A stretch of 64,000 nt of DNA, taken from Streptomyces sp. 7-21. Its GTDB lineage: Bacteria > Actinomycetota > Actinomycetes > Streptomycetales > Streptomycetaceae. A program made the position numbers and the translations under genes. Below are positions 45,752-57,579 of this stretch, piece by piece (within the stretch, counting starts at the first letter, position 1; the number at the start of each line of letters is the position of its first letter). The notes beneath the pieces are model-generated. The model worked only from the letters and a program-made list of their open reading frames with translations. It searched no databases and had not been told where the DNA came from. The stretch lies in assembly GCF_016741785.1 (NCBI RefSeq), contig NZ_JAERRL010000004.1:1-64000 (forward strand), given 5' to 3'.

Positions 45752-46813
45752 TCACGGGCCCGCTTCGGTATCGCTGGCATATACCCGGGCCGCGGCGGTC
45801 CCGGCCGGACGGCCGCCCCCGCCGTGGGCCGTCGCCGGCTGCCGGCGGCGCCGCGTCAGCCGCGCCCAGGGCGTGCGCCGCCCCGGAGCCCGCGCCGCCG
45901 TGACCTCCGTGCCGCTCTCCGCGGCGGCCCGCGCCGCGGCGTGCGCCACCGGCATCACACGCTCGTGCGGCGCCGTCCCGGGCAGCCGCTCCTCCGGCCA
46001 GACGCCGAGCGCGGCGCACAGCGTCGGCAGGATCGCCATCGCCGCCGTGGCGTACCCCTCGGCGGAGGGGTGGTACCGGTCCGGGCCGAACAGCTCCCTC
46101 GGGTTCGCGGCGAACTCCGGTCCGAGCAGCGCGCCCAGCGACACCGTCCTGCCGCCCAGCTCCACGACGGCGATCGTCTGCGCCGCCGCCAGCTGACGGC
46201 ACAGCCGCCGCGCGATCCACCGCAGCGGCTCCCCGACGGGCTCCACCGAGCCCAGGTCGGGGCAGGTCCCGACGATCACCTGGCAGCCCGCGGTGCGCAG
46301 CCGCGTCACCGCGTCGGCCAGGTACTTCACCGAGCGGGCGGGGGAGACGCGGCCGGTCACGTCGTTCGCCCCGATGATGATCACGCACACGTCGGGGACG
46401 GGAGCGCGGCCCGGCTCGGTCAGCAGCAGCGAGACCTGGCGCTCCAGATCGTCCGACCGGGCGCCGGGAAGCGCGACGCTGTGCAGCTCGACGGGGCGCT
46501 CGGACACAGCGGCCAGCCCGTTGGCCAGCAACGCCCCGGGCGTCTGCGAGGCGCGCTGGACGCCCTGGCCGGCCGCGGTGGAGTCGCCGAGCATCGCCAG
46601 CCGCCAGGGCGGCCTGGCGGTGGCGGAGAACGCCGTGCCGTAGACGCCGTCGGCCACCGGCGGCTCGTCGTGGCTGCCGGTGCCCAGGCGGCGCCGGGCA
46701 TACTGCACCTCGGTCAGCACCAGCCCGATGGCCGCGCCGCCGAGGAGGCTGATCCCGCCGCCCCCGTAGGCAGCGGCGGTCGCGATTCTGCGTGCCACCC
46801 TCGCCCTCGACAT
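45752..46813 (-). CDS. SGNH/GDSL-type hydrolase (secreted or membrane-anchored esterase)
   Basis: 353 aa. N-terminal hydrophobic segment (about 13-33) acts as signal anchor. The SGNH blocks are in order: block I AMLGDSTAAGQG (Ser in GDS, about 73-84), the Gly block in VALPGARSDDL, block III IIIGANDVTGRV, and the catalytic Asp/His pair in DRYHPSAEGY (about 244). The C-terminal 90 residues are basic and Ala/Arg-rich. Substrate unknown. GGGAGGCGGA precedes the ATG; divergent from cystathionine beta-synthase. Confidence 0.9.
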   Translation of the reverse strand: MSRARVARRIATAAAYGGGGISLLGGAAIGLVLTEVQYARRRLGTGSHDEPPVADGVYGTAFSATARPPWRLAMLGDSTAAGQGVQRASQTPGALLANGLAAVSERPVELHSVALPGARSDDLERQVSLLLTEPGRAPVPDVCVIIIGANDVTGRVSPARSVKYLADAVTRLRTAGCQVIVGTCPDLGSVEPVGEPLRWIARRLCRQLAAAQTIAVVELGGRTVSLGALLGPEFAANPRELFGPDRYHPSAEGYATAAMAILPTLCAALGVWPEERLPGTAPHERVMPVAHAAARAAAESGTEVTAARAPGRRTPWARLTRRRRQPATAHGGGGRPAGTAAARVYASDTEAGP

Positions 46814-46980
46814 GACCCGTCCGCCTCCCGTCCCGTTGTGTGTACGTCCTGTGGTGAGCCCTCACCAGGTGTGGTGCCCACCCCGGCGGCCGGACCAACG
46901 CCGCGGGGCGGGCCGGGTCGAGCCGGGACAGCGCGGGGTAATGCTGGAGCGACGCTTGCGCACGAGCGACAGCCGGGCAC

Positions 46981-46986
46981 TAGGGT
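46981..46986 (+). promoter_or_regulatory. Putative -10 of cystathionine beta-synthase
   Basis: TAGGGT, with TTGCGC 19 bases upstream (46956-46961). The spacing is slightly long. Start site about 25 bases before the GTG. Confidence 0.4.
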
Positions 46987-47017
46987 GCGGACAACCTGCT
47001 CAGACACGGAGACCCAC

Positions 47018-48409
<1,392 letters not shown>

Positions 48410-48579
48410 CGCCCGGTTCCCCGGTCTGCGGGGTTCCGATGCCCAAGTGTCACGGACGGGCAACGCGTCGTTAACAGCCGTCCGGCACAGTATTCGGTGT
48501 TGGCACCAAGGACCTCCGGAGCGGCTCCCGGACCTCCCTGGTCGCCCGGACGCGAGGCCCCGACCCGGCCCGCGTCCCC

Positions 48580-48636
48580 GCGGGGACCGCCGTCGTCCCG
48601 CCCCTGGTGAGTACACCGGGGTGCGGCGGTCCCCGC
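48580..48636. terminator. Terminator-like inverted repeat between cbs and convergent membrane gene
   Basis: Perfect 13-bp arms GCGGGGACCGCCG (48580-48592) and its complement (48624-48636), loop 31 bases. The rest of the 295-base gap (48410-48704) holds nothing I can identify. Confidence 0.55.
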
Positions 48637-48704
48637 CAGTCTTTCTGCCCGGCCCGTGCGGCCGGGCCCGGCGGGTGTTCTCTCCGCACGGGTCAGCGCG
48701 CCGG

Positions 48705-49136
48705 TCAGCCCCAGTTGTCGTGCTCACCGCCGCGCCGCGACCGGCCCCACGCGTAGCAGGCGTTGACGCCGACGATGCCGATCCAGCAGGTGAGCAGCCC
48801 GGCCAGGCCGGTCTGGGCGGCGGCGATGGCCGACAGCGGAATCGCCAGCACCATCGACAGGGCCGCCAGGCCGAAGGCGGGGCCGGGGCCGTGCGGTTCC
48901 ACGCCCCCTTGCGGCTGGCGGCCGCCGCGCGCGATCACCATCTGCTGCTCCGCGAGCTGCCGTCGTACCCGTTTCTCCACTGTCGCGTCGATGCGTTGTT
49001 CCACCTTTTCGAGGAACGACTCGATGAGCTCGGACTCGTACGCCTCTCCGAGCTCCTTGCGCGTCTGCACAGCGGCGTTGAGATCACCCTTGAGATCGGT
49101 CTCGTGGTCCATCTCGGGGTCGCGGGCACTCATCAT
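48705..49136 (-). CDS. Small membrane protein with coiled coil, unknown function
   Basis: 143 aa. Soluble N-terminal half with a charged helix (about 20-65, TRKELGEAYESELIESFLEK), then two transmembrane helices near the C-terminus (about 88-108 and 111-130). No family recognised. The ATG at 49136 is chosen because TACCGT (49148-49143, minus strand) ends exactly 6 bases before it, the leaderless promoter pattern; the open frame continues another 24 codons upstream without support. Confidence 0.7.
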   Translation of the reverse strand: MMSARDPEMDHETDLKGDLNAAVQTRKELGEAYESELIESFLEKVEQRIDATVEKRVRRQLAEQQMVIARGGRQPQGGVEPHGPGPAFGLAALSMVLAIPLSAIAAAQTGLAGLLTCWIGIVGVNACYAWGRSRRGGEHDNWG

Positions 49137-49201
49137 GCCCACACGGTACGGCCCCGGCCCGGGCGGCAACACTGCGGATAACCCCCCTTTAACCCCCCTT
49201 C

Positions 49202-50512
49202 TCACCACTGGGCCTCCGGTACGTCCCCTCCCGCTTCCTCAACCAGCCCGGCCAGCGTCTGCGGGCGGCGGATCACCGTGAAGGCGACGGCATCGTCCGG
49301 GCCGCCCGGCGCGGCCAGCCGGAACCCGTACACGCCGGGGCGCGGCAGCGCGTTGTAGCCGAACGGCGTGGACGGGTAGTAGGCGCCGGTGTCCAGGAGG
49401 GCGACGACGTCACCGGGTGCGAGCGGCGGCAGCGGCCGGTCGCGGGCCACCAGGTCACCCGCGAAGCAGCACGGGCCCGCCACGTCCTGCCGCAGCGGCC
49501 CGCCGGTCTTGGGCACGCCGTCCGGCCCGTAGGCGGCCACGCGCAGCGGCCAGGAGGACGGCGCGAACACCGTGCGGACCGCGACCTGCGCCCCGGCGTG
49601 CGTGACGGCGATCGGGCGGCCGCCCGCCGACTTGGTGTACTCCACGCGCGCCAGGATCGTGCCGGACTTGGCCAGCAGGGACCGGCCGAACTCCGTCACC
49701 AGGCCGTACCGGCCGTCGAAGAGGCCGGGAACCTCGCGGCGCAGCAGCCGGGCGTAGTCAGCGAAGGAGGGGGTGGTCTCCTCGGACGCGAAGTTCACCG
49801 GCAGGCCGCCCCCGATGTCGAGGGTGTCCACCTGGCGGCGGCCCGCGGCCCGGTTGATCTCCTCGGCCAGGCCGTACAGGGCGCGCACTCCCTCGGCCAT
49901 CCGCTCCAGCGGAATGCCCTGGGAGCCGGTGTGACAGTGCAGCCGGGTCAGCCAGGGACGCTCGGCGAAGGCACGCAGCACCCAGTCGCGGGCGCCGGGG
50001 TCGGCGAGCGGGACGCCGAACTTCGACGTGGCCGTCGCGGTGGCCATCGCGTCGATGCTGCCGCCGCCGACCTGCGGGTTGACGCGCAGGCCGAGCGGCC
50101 CGTGGCCGGGCGCGCCGGGGACCAGACCGTCGAGGCGGTCCAGTTCCTGCGGGCTGTCGGCGTTGAGGGCGATGCCCAGCGCCAGCGCCTGGCGCAGCTC
50201 GGACGGGGTCTTGGCGGGCGAGTCCAGGACGATGCGGTCCGCCGCAATCCCGGCGGCCCGCGCGAGCGCCAGCTCACCCGGGCTGGCGACCTCGCAGCCG
50301 ATGCCGAGGCCGCCGAGGAACCGCAGCACGGGCACCAGCGAGCACGCCTTGACGGCGAAGGTGTGCGTCACCCGCTGGCCGGGCGCGGCGACCTCCGCGA
50401 AGGCAGCATGGAGAGCGGAGGCGCTCTCACGGATGTCCTGCAGGTCGAGCAGCGCGGCGAGCGGTGCGTCGTCGGTCAGCAGGCGGCGGGCCAGCGCCGC
50501 CCGCACGGCCAT
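49202..50512 (-). CDS. PLP-dependent decarboxylase, DAP/ornithine decarboxylase-like (fold type III)
   Basis: 436 aa. N-terminal alanine-racemase-type barrel: catalytic-Lys segment [15 protein letters not shown], then substrate/PLP residues in LHCHTGSQG and [11 protein letters not shown]. The C-terminal sheet domain carries [15 protein letters not shown] (catalytic Cys region) and [21 protein letters not shown]. This points to amino-acid or diamine decarboxylation; substrate undecided. Divergent from the hut operon (64 bases). Start at 50512 has AAGG 8 bases upstream; an in-frame ATG at 50545 is the alternative. Confidence 0.85.
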   Translation of the reverse strand: MAVRAALARRLLTDDAPLAALLDLQDIRESASALHAAFAEVAAPGQRVTHTFAVKACSLVPVLRFLGGLGIGCEVASPGELALARAAGIAADRIVLDSPAKTPSELRQALALGIALNADSPQELDRLDGLVPGAPGHGPLGLRVNPQVGGGSIDAMATATATSKFGVPLADPGARDWVLRAFAERPWLTRLHCHTGSQGIPLERMAEGVRALYGLAEEINRAAGRRQVDTLDIGGGLPVNFASEETTPSFADYARLLRREVPGLFDGRYGLVTEFGRSLLAKSGTILARVEYTKSAGGRPIAVTHAGAQVAVRTVFAPSSWPLRVAAYGPDGVPKTGGPLRQDVAGPCCFAGDLVARDRPLPPLAPGDVVALLDTGAYYPSTPFGYNALPRPGVYGFRLAAPGGPDDAVAFTVIRRPQTLAGLVEEAGGDVPEAQW

Positions 50513-50575
50513 ATCGCGCCTTACGCGCCGGGAAGGATCCACCATGGAGACAGCCAAGCACGGCGGGAGGGCACG

Positions 50576-52273
50576 ATGACAGAATCCGCCGCGGCGCGGG
50601 CGCCCGGGCCGCGTAACGTGCGCGCGCCGCGCGGGAGCACGCTGACCGCCCGGGGCTGGCCGCAGGAGGCTGCGCTGCGGATGCTGCACAACAACCTGGA
50701 CCCGGAGGTGGCCGAGCACCCGGAGCGGCTCGTCGTCTACGGCGGGGCGGGCAAGGCCGCCCGCGACTGGCGCTCGTTCGACGCCATGGTCCGCACGCTG
50801 GCCACGCTGCGGGACGACGAGACCATGCTGGTGCAGTCCGGGCGGCCCGTCGGGGTGATGACGACGCACGAGTGGGCGCCGCGTGTCCTGATCGCCAACG
50901 CCAACCTGGTGGGGGAGTGGTCCACCTGGGAGGAGTTCCGCCGCCTGGAGCAGCTGGGGCTGACGATGTACGGGCAGATGACGGCGGGCTCGTGGATCTA
51001 CATCGGCACGCAGGGGATCCTCCAGGGCACCTACGAGACGTTCGCCGCGGTCGCGGCCAAGCGGTTCGGCGGCTCGCTGGCGGGCACGCTCACGCTGACC
51101 GCCGGGCTCGGCGGCATGGGCGGGGCCCAGCCGTGGGCCGTCACGATGAACGGCGGCGTGGTGCTGTGCGTCGACTGCGACGAGCGGGCGATCAGGCGCC
51201 GCATGGACCACGGCTACCTCGATGCCTGCGCCGGCTCCCTCGACGAGGCGCTGCGGCTCACCGAGCGGGCCCGGAGCGAGCGGCGCCCGCTGTCGGTCGG
51301 CCTGCGGGGCAACGCGGCGGACGTGGTGCCCCGCCTGCTCGCCATGGGCGCCCCCGTGGACATCGTCACCGACCAGACCAGCGCGCACGATCCGCTGACC
51401 TACCTGCCGCTGGGCGTCGACCACGCGGACATGGCCGCCTACGCCCGGGAGCGGCCCGCGGAGTTCACCCGCCGGGCCCGCGAGTCCATGGCCGTCCACG
51501 TCGAGGCCATGGTGGGTTTCCAGGACGCCGGGGCCGAGGTCTTCGACTACGGCAACTCGATCCGCGGCGAGGCCGCTGCCGCCGGGTACGAGCGCGCCTT
51601 CGCCTTCCCCGGCTTCGTCCCCGCGTACATCCGGCCGCTGTTCTGCGAGGGCAAGGGCCCGTTCCGCTGGGTCGCCCTCAGCGGCGACCCGCGCGACATC
51701 GCCGCCACGGACCGCGCTGTGAAGGAGCTCTTCCCCGGCAACGAGGCGCTGGTCCGGTGGCTCACGCTGGCTGGGGAACGCGTCCGCTTCCAGGGCCTGC
51801 CCGCCCGCATCTGCTGGCTCGGTTACGGGGAGCGCGACCGTGCCGGGGAGCGGTTCAACGACATGGTCGCCCGGGGCGAGCTGGCCGCCCCGGTCGTCAT
51901 CGGCCGGGACCACCTGGACTGCGGGTCGGTCGCCTCTCCCCACCGCGAGACCGAGGCCATGCGCGACGGCTCGGACGCCATCGCCGACTGGCCGCTGCTC
52001 AACGCCATGGTCAACGTCGCCTCCGGGGCCTCCTGGGTGTCGGTCCACAACGGCGGCGGGGTCGGCATCGGCCGCTCCCTGCACGCGGGCCAGGTGACGG
52101 TCGCCGACGGCACCCCGCTGGCGGCGGAGAAGATCCGCCGGGTCCTCACCAACGACCCCGCCACCGGCGTCCTGCGCCACGCGGACGCCGGCTACGAGGC
52201 CGCCGAGGAGGTCGCCGCCGAGCGGGGCGTCCGCCTGCCCATGCGCGAAACCGCGCGCGAGGAGGCGCCATGA
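50576..52273 (+). CDS. hutU: Urocanate hydratase
   Basis: 565 aa. Second step of histidine degradation: urocanate to imidazolone propionate, with tightly bound NAD+. Signatures: [51 protein letters not shown], and [24 protein letters not shown] and the Gly-rich [16 protein letters not shown] follow. GGGAGG precedes the ATG. The next gene overlaps by 4 bases (ATGA). Histidine ammonia-lyase (hutH) is not in the window. Confidence 0.96.
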   Translation: MTESAAARAPGPRNVRAPRGSTLTARGWPQEAALRMLHNNLDPEVAEHPERLVVYGGAGKAARDWRSFDAMVRTLATLRDDETMLVQSGRPVGVMTTHEWAPRVLIANANLVGEWSTWEEFRRLEQLGLTMYGQMTAGSWIYIGTQGILQGTYETFAAVAAKRFGGSLAGTLTLTAGLGGMGGAQPWAVTMNGGVVLCVDCDERAIRRRMDHGYLDACAGSLDEALRLTERARSERRPLSVGLRGNAADVVPRLLAMGAPVDIVTDQTSAHDPLTYLPLGVDHADMAAYARERPAEFTRRARESMAVHVEAMVGFQDAGAEVFDYGNSIRGEAAAAGYERAFAFPGFVPAYIRPLFCEGKGPFRWVALSGDPRDIAATDRAVKELFPGNEALVRWLTLAGERVRFQGLPARICWLGYGERDRAGERFNDMVARGELAAPVVIGRDHLDCGSVASPHRETEAMRDGSDAIADWPLLNAMVNVASGASWVSVHNGGGVGIGRSLHAGQVTVADGTPLAAEKIRRVLTNDPATGVLRHADAGYEAAEEVAAERGVRLPMRETAREEAP

Positions 52274-53574
52274 CCGCGCAGGGGCAGGGGGACGGGCGGG
52301 CGGCGGCGCACCCGGCGGCACACCCGGAAGCAGCGGAGTCGTTCCGCCGGATGTGGGCCCGGCTGCTCCCCGTCGGCCGCGACCGGCGGACTGGGGGCTA
52401 CCGCCGGTTCGCCTGGACCGCCGCGGACGCGGAGTGCCGCGCGTGGTTCCGTGAGGAGGCGCAGGACCGAGGGCTTGCTTACGAGGTGGACCGCAACGGC
52501 AACCAGTGGGCCTGGTACGGCGACCCGGACGCGCCCGGCGCCATCGTCACCGGCTCCCACCTGGACTCGGTCCCCAGCGGCGGCGCCTATGACGGGCCGC
52601 TCGGCGTCGTCTCCGGCTTCGCCGCGCTCGACGGGCTGCGCGCCCGCGGCGTGACGGGACCCCCGCTCGCCGTGGTCAACTTCGCCGACGAGGAAGGCGC
52701 CCGCTTCGGCGCCCCCTGCGTCGGCTCCCGGCTGGCCTGCGGGCTGCTCGACCCCGAAGCCGCGCGCGGCCTGCGGGACGCCGACGGCGTCACCCTTGCC
52801 GAGGCCATGCGCCGCGCCGGCCACCGCCCCGAGACGCTCGGCCCGGATCCCAAGCGGCTCGGTCGCGTCGCCGCGTTCGTCGAACTCCACATCGAGCAGG
52901 GGCGGGCGCTGCACCGCACCGGCCACGCCGTGGGGGTCGCCTCCGCCATCTGGCCCCACGGCCGCTGGCGCCTCGTCTTCCACGGCGAGGGCAACCACGC
53001 CGGCACCACCCTGCTGGAGGACCGCCACGACCCGATGCTGACCTTCGCCCACACCGTCCTGGCCGCGCGCAAGAAGGCCCGGCAGGCCGGGGCGCTGGCC
53101 ACCATCGGCAAGGTCGCGGCGGAACCCGGCGGCGTCAACGCCATCCCCTCGGCGGTCACCGCCTGGCTCGACGCCCGCGCTCCCGACCCCGCGACGCTCA
53201 CGGAGTTCATCGCCGCCGTCGAGACCTCCGCCGCCGAACGCGGCCGCCGCGACGGCGTGACGGTCAGCGTCACCGCCGAGTCCCGCACGCCCGCTGTCTC
53301 CTTCTCCGCCGGGCTGCGCCAGCGGATCGCCGCCTGCCTGGGCGGCGTCCCCGTGCTGCCTACCGGCGCGGGCCACGACGCCGGTGTCCTGGCGACAGCG
53401 CTCCCCGCGCCCGTGCCCGCCGCGATGCTGTTCGTCCGCAATCCCAGCGGCGTCTCGCACGCCCCCGGCGAGCACGCCGAGGAGGCCGACTGCCTGGCGG
53501 GCGTCGCCGCCCTGACCCGCGCGCTCCAGGAGCTGCTGACCGGCCGCTGCGACGAGGCGGAGGCACCCGGATGA
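52270..53574 (+). CDS. M20-family N-carbamoyl/allantoate amidohydrolase-like enzyme of the hut operon
   Basis: 434 aa. Metal-binding residues of M20 peptidase-like amidohydrolases: [20 protein letters not shown] (His and Asp ligands), [16 protein letters not shown] (catalytic Glu pair), [11 protein letters not shown], and GAGHDAG toward the end. Sequence class is that of allantoate amidohydrolase/N-carbamoylase. Embedded between hutU and hutF with 4-base overlaps at both ends. It is therefore likely to remove the formyl group from N-formylglutamate, the product of HutF, replacing HutG. That role is inferred from context. Confidence 0.85.
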   Translation: MTAQGQGDGRAAAHPAAHPEAAESFRRMWARLLPVGRDRRTGGYRRFAWTAADAECRAWFREEAQDRGLAYEVDRNGNQWAWYGDPDAPGAIVTGSHLDSVPSGGAYDGPLGVVSGFAALDGLRARGVTGPPLAVVNFADEEGARFGAPCVGSRLACGLLDPEAARGLRDADGVTLAEAMRRAGHRPETLGPDPKRLGRVAAFVELHIEQGRALHRTGHAVGVASAIWPHGRWRLVFHGEGNHAGTTLLEDRHDPMLTFAHTVLAARKKARQAGALATIGKVAAEPGGVNAIPSAVTAWLDARAPDPATLTEFIAAVETSAAERGRRDGVTVSVTAESRTPAVSFSAGLRQRIAACLGGVPVLPTGAGHDAGVLATALPAPVPAAMLFVRNPSGVSHAPGEHAEEADCLAGVAALTRALQELLTGRCDEAEAPG

Positions 53575-54923
53575 CACTGAGCGAGCAGACCTACTGGGCC
53601 GAGCACGCCTGGCTCAACGGCACGGTCGAGCCGGGCGTCGTCATCGCGTGCGGCCGCTCCGGGCTGATCACCCGCGTCGACACGGACGTCCCGGAGCCGC
53701 CGGCCGGTGCCGTGCCGCTGCCGGGGCTGACCCTGCCGGGTCTGGCCAACGCCCACAGCCACGTCTTCCACCGGGCGCTGCGAGGGCTCACCCAGACCGG
53801 CGGCGGCACCTTCTGGACCTGGCGGCAGGCCATGTACACCCTCGCCGCCCGGCTCACGCCCGACAGCCTCTTCGCCCTGGCCAGCGCCGTCTACGCCGAG
53901 ATGGCGCTGGCCGGGATCACCTGCGTCGGCGAGTTCCACTATGTGCACCACCAGCCGGGCGGCACCCCCTACGAGGAGCCGAACGCCATGGGCGAGGCGC
54001 TCATCGCCGCCGCCGCCGAGGCCGGCATCCGCATCACCCTGCTCGACGCCTGCTACCTGTCCTCCGGCTTCGGCGAGCCGCCCACCCGCCCCCAGCTGCG
54101 CTTCAGCGATGGCACCGCCGGGGCCTGGGCCGCGCGGGCGAGCGCCCTCACGGGCAACGCCACCACCAGGATCGGCGCCGCCCTCCACTCCGTGCGGGCC
54201 GTGCCCGCCGGGGACCTCGCCACCGTCGCCGCCTGGGCCGCCGAGCGCCGCGCCCCGCTGCACCTGCACCTGTCCGAGCAGCCCGCGGAGAACGACGCCT
54301 GCCTGCGCGCCCACGGCCGCACCCCCGCCCGGCTGCTGGCCGACCACGGGGTGCTCGGCCGCGGCACCACCGCCGTGCACGGCACCCACCTCACCGACGA
54401 GGACATCGCGCTGCTCGGCCGGCACGGCACCACCGTCTGCCTGTGCCCCACGACCGAACGGGACCTCGCCGACGGCATGGGCCCGGCCGCCCGGCTGCGG
54501 GCGGCGGGCAGCCCGCTGTGCCTGGGGACCGACAGCCACGCCGTCATCGACCTGTTCGAAGAGGCCAGGGCCGTCGAGCACCACGAGCGGCTGGCCCGCC
54601 GCACCCGCGGCCACTTCACCGCCTCCCAGCTGCTGCGCGCCGCCAGCGAGGAGGGCCACGCCGCCCTGGGCTGGCCCGAGGGCGGCCGCCTGGAGGCGGG
54701 GGCGCTGGCCGACCTCACCACCCTCACGCTCGACTCCGTCAGGACCGCCGGGCCGCCGCCCCGGCTCGGCGCCGAGACCGCCGTCTATGCCGCCACCGCC
54801 GCCGACGTGCGCCACACCGTCGTCGCCGGGCGGCACATCGTCCGCGACGGCGGCCACCAGCTCGTCCACGACGCGCCGCGGCAGCTGCGGCAGGCGATCG
54901 GCCGGCTGTGGCACGACCGCTGA
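53571..54923 (+). CDS. hutF: Formimidoylglutamate deiminase
   Basis: 450 aa. Amidohydrolase-superfamily metal enzyme that deiminates N-formimino-glutamate to N-formylglutamate. Metal-ligand motifs: [15 protein letters not shown] (HxH), [35 protein letters not shown] and [17 protein letters not shown]. Overlaps the preceding gene by 4 bases; hutI follows after 49 bases. Confidence 0.94.
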   Translation: MTLSEQTYWAEHAWLNGTVEPGVVIACGRSGLITRVDTDVPEPPAGAVPLPGLTLPGLANAHSHVFHRALRGLTQTGGGTFWTWRQAMYTLAARLTPDSLFALASAVYAEMALAGITCVGEFHYVHHQPGGTPYEEPNAMGEALIAAAAEAGIRITLLDACYLSSGFGEPPTRPQLRFSDGTAGAWAARASALTGNATTRIGAALHSVRAVPAGDLATVAAWAAERRAPLHLHLSEQPAENDACLRAHGRTPARLLADHGVLGRGTTAVHGTHLTDEDIALLGRHGTTVCLCPTTERDLADGMGPAARLRAAGSPLCLGTDSHAVIDLFEEARAVEHHERLARRTRGHFTASQLLRAASEEGHAALGWPEGGRLEAGALADLTTLTLDSVRTAGPPPRLGAETAVYAATAADVRHTVVAGRHIVRDGGHQLVHDAPRQLRQAIGRLWHDR

Positions 54924-54972
54924 GCCGGGCGCCGGCCGCCGCGCCCGGGGAGCAGGAGGAGGCCATCCCCGC

Positions 54973-56217
54973 TTGACCAGCACCGACAGCACCGACAGCA
55001 CCGACAGCACCGGCAGCACCGGCAGTACCGGCAGCAGCGCCGGCAGCCTCGCGATCACCCGCATCGGCACCCTCGTCACCAACGATCCCTCCCTCGGCGC
55101 CGGCCCGCTGGGCGTCCTGACCGACGCGGCGCTCGTCATCGACGGCGGCCGCGTCGCCTGGGCCGGCACGACCAGCAAAGCACCCGCCACTGACAGTCAC
55201 CTCGACGCGGCGGGCCGGGCCGTGATCCCCGGCTTCGTCGACTCCCACACCCACCTGCTGTTCGACGGCGACCGGGCCGGGGAATTCGCCGCGCGGATGG
55301 CGGGCCGCCCCTACACCGCCGGGGGCATCTATGCCACGGTTGCCGCGACCCGGCAGGCCAGCGACGCCCGGCTCGCCGGCCGCCTCACCGCCCTGCTCCG
55401 GGAGGCACTCGCCCAGGGCACCACCACCGTGGAGACCAAGTCCGGCTACGGCCTCACCGTCGCGGACGAGGCCCGCGCGCTGCGGGTCGCCCGCCAGCAC
55501 ACCGAGGAGACCACGTTCCTCGGCGCCCACGTGCCCGCGCCCGGCACCACGCCGGAGGAGTACGTCGAGACCGTTACCGGCCCCATGCTCGACGCCTGCG
55601 CGCCGCATGCCCGCTGGATCGACGCGTTCTGCGAGCGCGGCGCCTTCGGGCCCGGCCAGGCCCGCGCCGTCCTGGCCGCCGGCGCCGCCCGCGGCCTGGT
55701 CCCGCGGCTGCACGCCAGCCAGCTCGGCCCGGGGCCCGGCGTGCGCCTGGCGGTCGAGCTGGGCGCGGCGTCCGTCGACCACTGCACCTACCTGACGGAC
55801 GAGGACGTGGACGCGCTGGCCCAGGCCCGCGGCCGCACGGTCGCCACGCTGCTGCCGGGCTGTGAGTTCTCCACGCGCTCGCCCTACGCCGACGCCCGCC
55901 GCCTGCTGGACGCCGGCGCCACCGTCGCGCTGGCCACGGACTGCAACCCGGGCTCGTCCTTCACCAGCTCCATGCCGTTCTGCCTCGCCCTGGCCGTGCG
56001 GGAGATGGGGATGACGCCCGACGAGGCGCTGTGGGCGGCCACGGCGGGCGGCGCGGCGGCCCTGCGCCGCCGGGACGTCGGGCGCCTGGCCCCCGGCTGC
56101 CGGGCCGATCTCGTGCTGCTGGACGCGCCCTCCCACGTCCACCTCGCCTACCGCCCCGGCGTGCCGCTGGTCCGCCAGGTGTTCCGCGGCGGCCTGCCGG
56201 TTGTCAGCGGGGCGTGA
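54973..56217 (+). CDS. hutI: Imidazolonepropionase
   Basis: 414 aa. Third step of histidine degradation, hydrolysing imidazolone propionate to N-formimino-glutamate. Motifs: [16 protein letters not shown] (metal HxH), [46 protein letters not shown] and [15 protein letters not shown]. The TTG start at 54973 has AGGAGGAGG about 10 bases upstream. The first about 25 residues (Thr-Asp-Ser and Thr-Gly-Ser repeats) come from a 9-bp tandem repeat and are not part of the usual fold, which begins at [15 protein letters not shown]. Confidence 0.93.
   Translation: MTSTDSTDSTDSTGSTGSTGSSAGSLAITRIGTLVTNDPSLGAGPLGVLTDAALVIDGGRVAWAGTTSKAPATDSHLDAAGRAVIPGFVDSHTHLLFDGDRAGEFAARMAGRPYTAGGIYATVAATRQASDARLAGRLTALLREALAQGTTTVETKSGYGLTVADEARALRVARQHTEETTFLGAHVPAPGTTPEEYVETVTGPMLDACAPHARWIDAFCERGAFGPGQARAVLAAGAARGLVPRLHASQLGPGPGVRLAVELGAASVDHCTYLTDEDVDALAQARGRTVATLLPGCEFSTRSPYADARRLLDAGATVALATDCNPGSSFTSSMPFCLALAVREMGMTPDEALWAATAGGAAALRRRDVGRLAPGCRADLVLLDAPSHVHLAYRPGVPLVRQVFRGGLPVVSGA
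54976..55038 (+). repeat. 9-bp tandem repeat at the 5' end of hutI
   Basis: About seven copies of ACCGACAGC / ACCGGCAGC / ACCGGCAGT, in frame, encoding Thr-Asp-Ser then Thr-Gly-Ser. Sits directly after the TTG start codon; copy-number change would alter the N-terminus in steps of three residues without shifting the frame. Confidence 0.85.
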
Positions 56218-56274
56218 GAGCATCCACGGTGAGCATGCGTGCGAGGGGGCACGCGGATCAGGGGGTGCGAGCGT

Positions 56275-57579
56275 ATGAGGCACGGCTTCGCGCGGCTGTG
56301 GGCCGCCAGCGGCCTGTCCAACGTGGCGGACGGCCTGGGCGCCGTCGCCTTCCCGTGGCTGGCGACGACGCTCACGGACAGCGCGTTGCTCATCGCGCTG
56401 ACGGGCGTGGCGACGCGGCTGCCGTGGCTGCTGTTCAGCCTCCCGGCGGGGGTGCTGGCCGACCGGCTCGACCGGCGGCGGGTGATGGTGACGATGAACG
56501 CCGCGCGCGGCATTGTGCTGGCGGCGCTGGCGCTGCTGACCGCCGCCGGCGGCCTTACGCTGCCGCTGCTGTACGCCGGCGCGCTGCTGCTCGGCTTCGC
56601 CGAGGTCCTCGTGGACAACACCTCGCAGGTCATCCTGCCCGCGGTCGTCGGCAGGGACGGCCTGGAGCGGGCCAACGGCCGCCTGATGGCGACGCATTTC
56701 GTAGCCGAGGACTTCGGCGGGCGCCCCCTCGGCGGTGTGCTGGTCGGCGCCGCGCTCGCCCTGCCGTTCGCCGCCGGGGCGGGCCTGGTGTCGGTCGCGG
56801 CCGTGCTGCTGCTCACGCTGCGCGGCAGTTTCCGTGCCATACCCGGGCCGTCCGGCCCTCCCGGCGCGGGCCGGGAGTCCGGGCGGCGGAGCATGCGCGC
56901 CGAGATGGCCCAGGGCGTGCGCTGGCTGTGGCGGCACCCGCTGCTGCGCCCGCTGGCCGTCACGCTCGCCGTGGTCAACGGCGCCAGCCAGGCCGGCATG
57001 GCCGTCTATGTGCTGTACGCCCAGGAGCTGCTGGACCTTGGCGCCGTCGGGTTCGCCGTCCTCGGTTCGGCCTTCGGGGCCGGCGGCGTGATCGGCGGCC
57101 TGGTGGCGGAGGCGGTGAGCAGGCGGCTGGGCCGGGCCCGGTCCCTGGTCCTGCTGGTGGTGGTGTGGACGGCCGCGTACGCGGTCATGGGCCTGGTGGC
57201 GCAGGCGTACGTCGTGGCGGTGGCCATGGCGGCGACCGGCGTCGTCGCCGTGCTGTGGAACGTGGTGACCGTCTCGATGCGCCAGACCCTCGTCCCCGAC
57301 CATCTGCTCGGCCGGGTCAACAGCGCCTACCGGCTGCTCGGCTGGGGCGCCATCCCGCTCGGCATGGCGGCCGGCGGCGGCCTGGTCACGCTGGTCGAGA
57401 CGCTGGCGAGCCGGGAGGCGGCGCTGCGCGCTCCGTATCTGGTCGCGGCGGCGGCCAGCCTGGGGCTGCTGCTGTACGTCCGGCGGCACCTGAACGCCGC
57501 CGCGATCGCGCGGGCCTACGCCGCCGGCGCGGACGCCCCGCCCGCGCCCGCCCCGGCGCGGCCGCGCGAGGAAGCCTAG
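56275..57579 (+). CDS. MFS transporter (enterobactin exporter/EntS-like)
   Basis: 434 aa. Ten to twelve hydrophobic segments from residue 8 to 410, with the cytoplasmic loop GVLADRLDRRRVMV between helices 2 and 3, and a mirrored loop around residue 280 (EAVSRRLGRARS). Closest in pattern to MFS_3/EntS-like exporters. Substrate unknown. ATG 56275 follows GGGGG about 9 bases upstream; a GTG at 56239 is the alternative. The TAG stop lies in a CTAG shared with the convergent MOSC remnant. Confidence 0.87.
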   Translation: MRHGFARLWAASGLSNVADGLGAVAFPWLATTLTDSALLIALTGVATRLPWLLFSLPAGVLADRLDRRRVMVTMNAARGIVLAALALLTAAGGLTLPLLYAGALLLGFAEVLVDNTSQVILPAVVGRDGLERANGRLMATHFVAEDFGGRPLGGVLVGAALALPFAAGAGLVSVAAVLLLTLRGSFRAIPGPSGPPGAGRESGRRSMRAEMAQGVRWLWRHPLLRPLAVTLAVVNGASQAGMAVYVLYAQELLDLGAVGFAVLGSAFGAGGVIGGLVAEAVSRRLGRARSLVLLVVVWTAAYAVMGLVAQAYVVAVAMAATGVVAVLWNVVTVSMRQTLVPDHLLGRVNSAYRLLGWGAIPLGMAAGGGLVTLVETLASREAALRAPYLVAAAASLGLLLYVRRHLNAAAIARAYAAGADAPPAPAPARPREEA

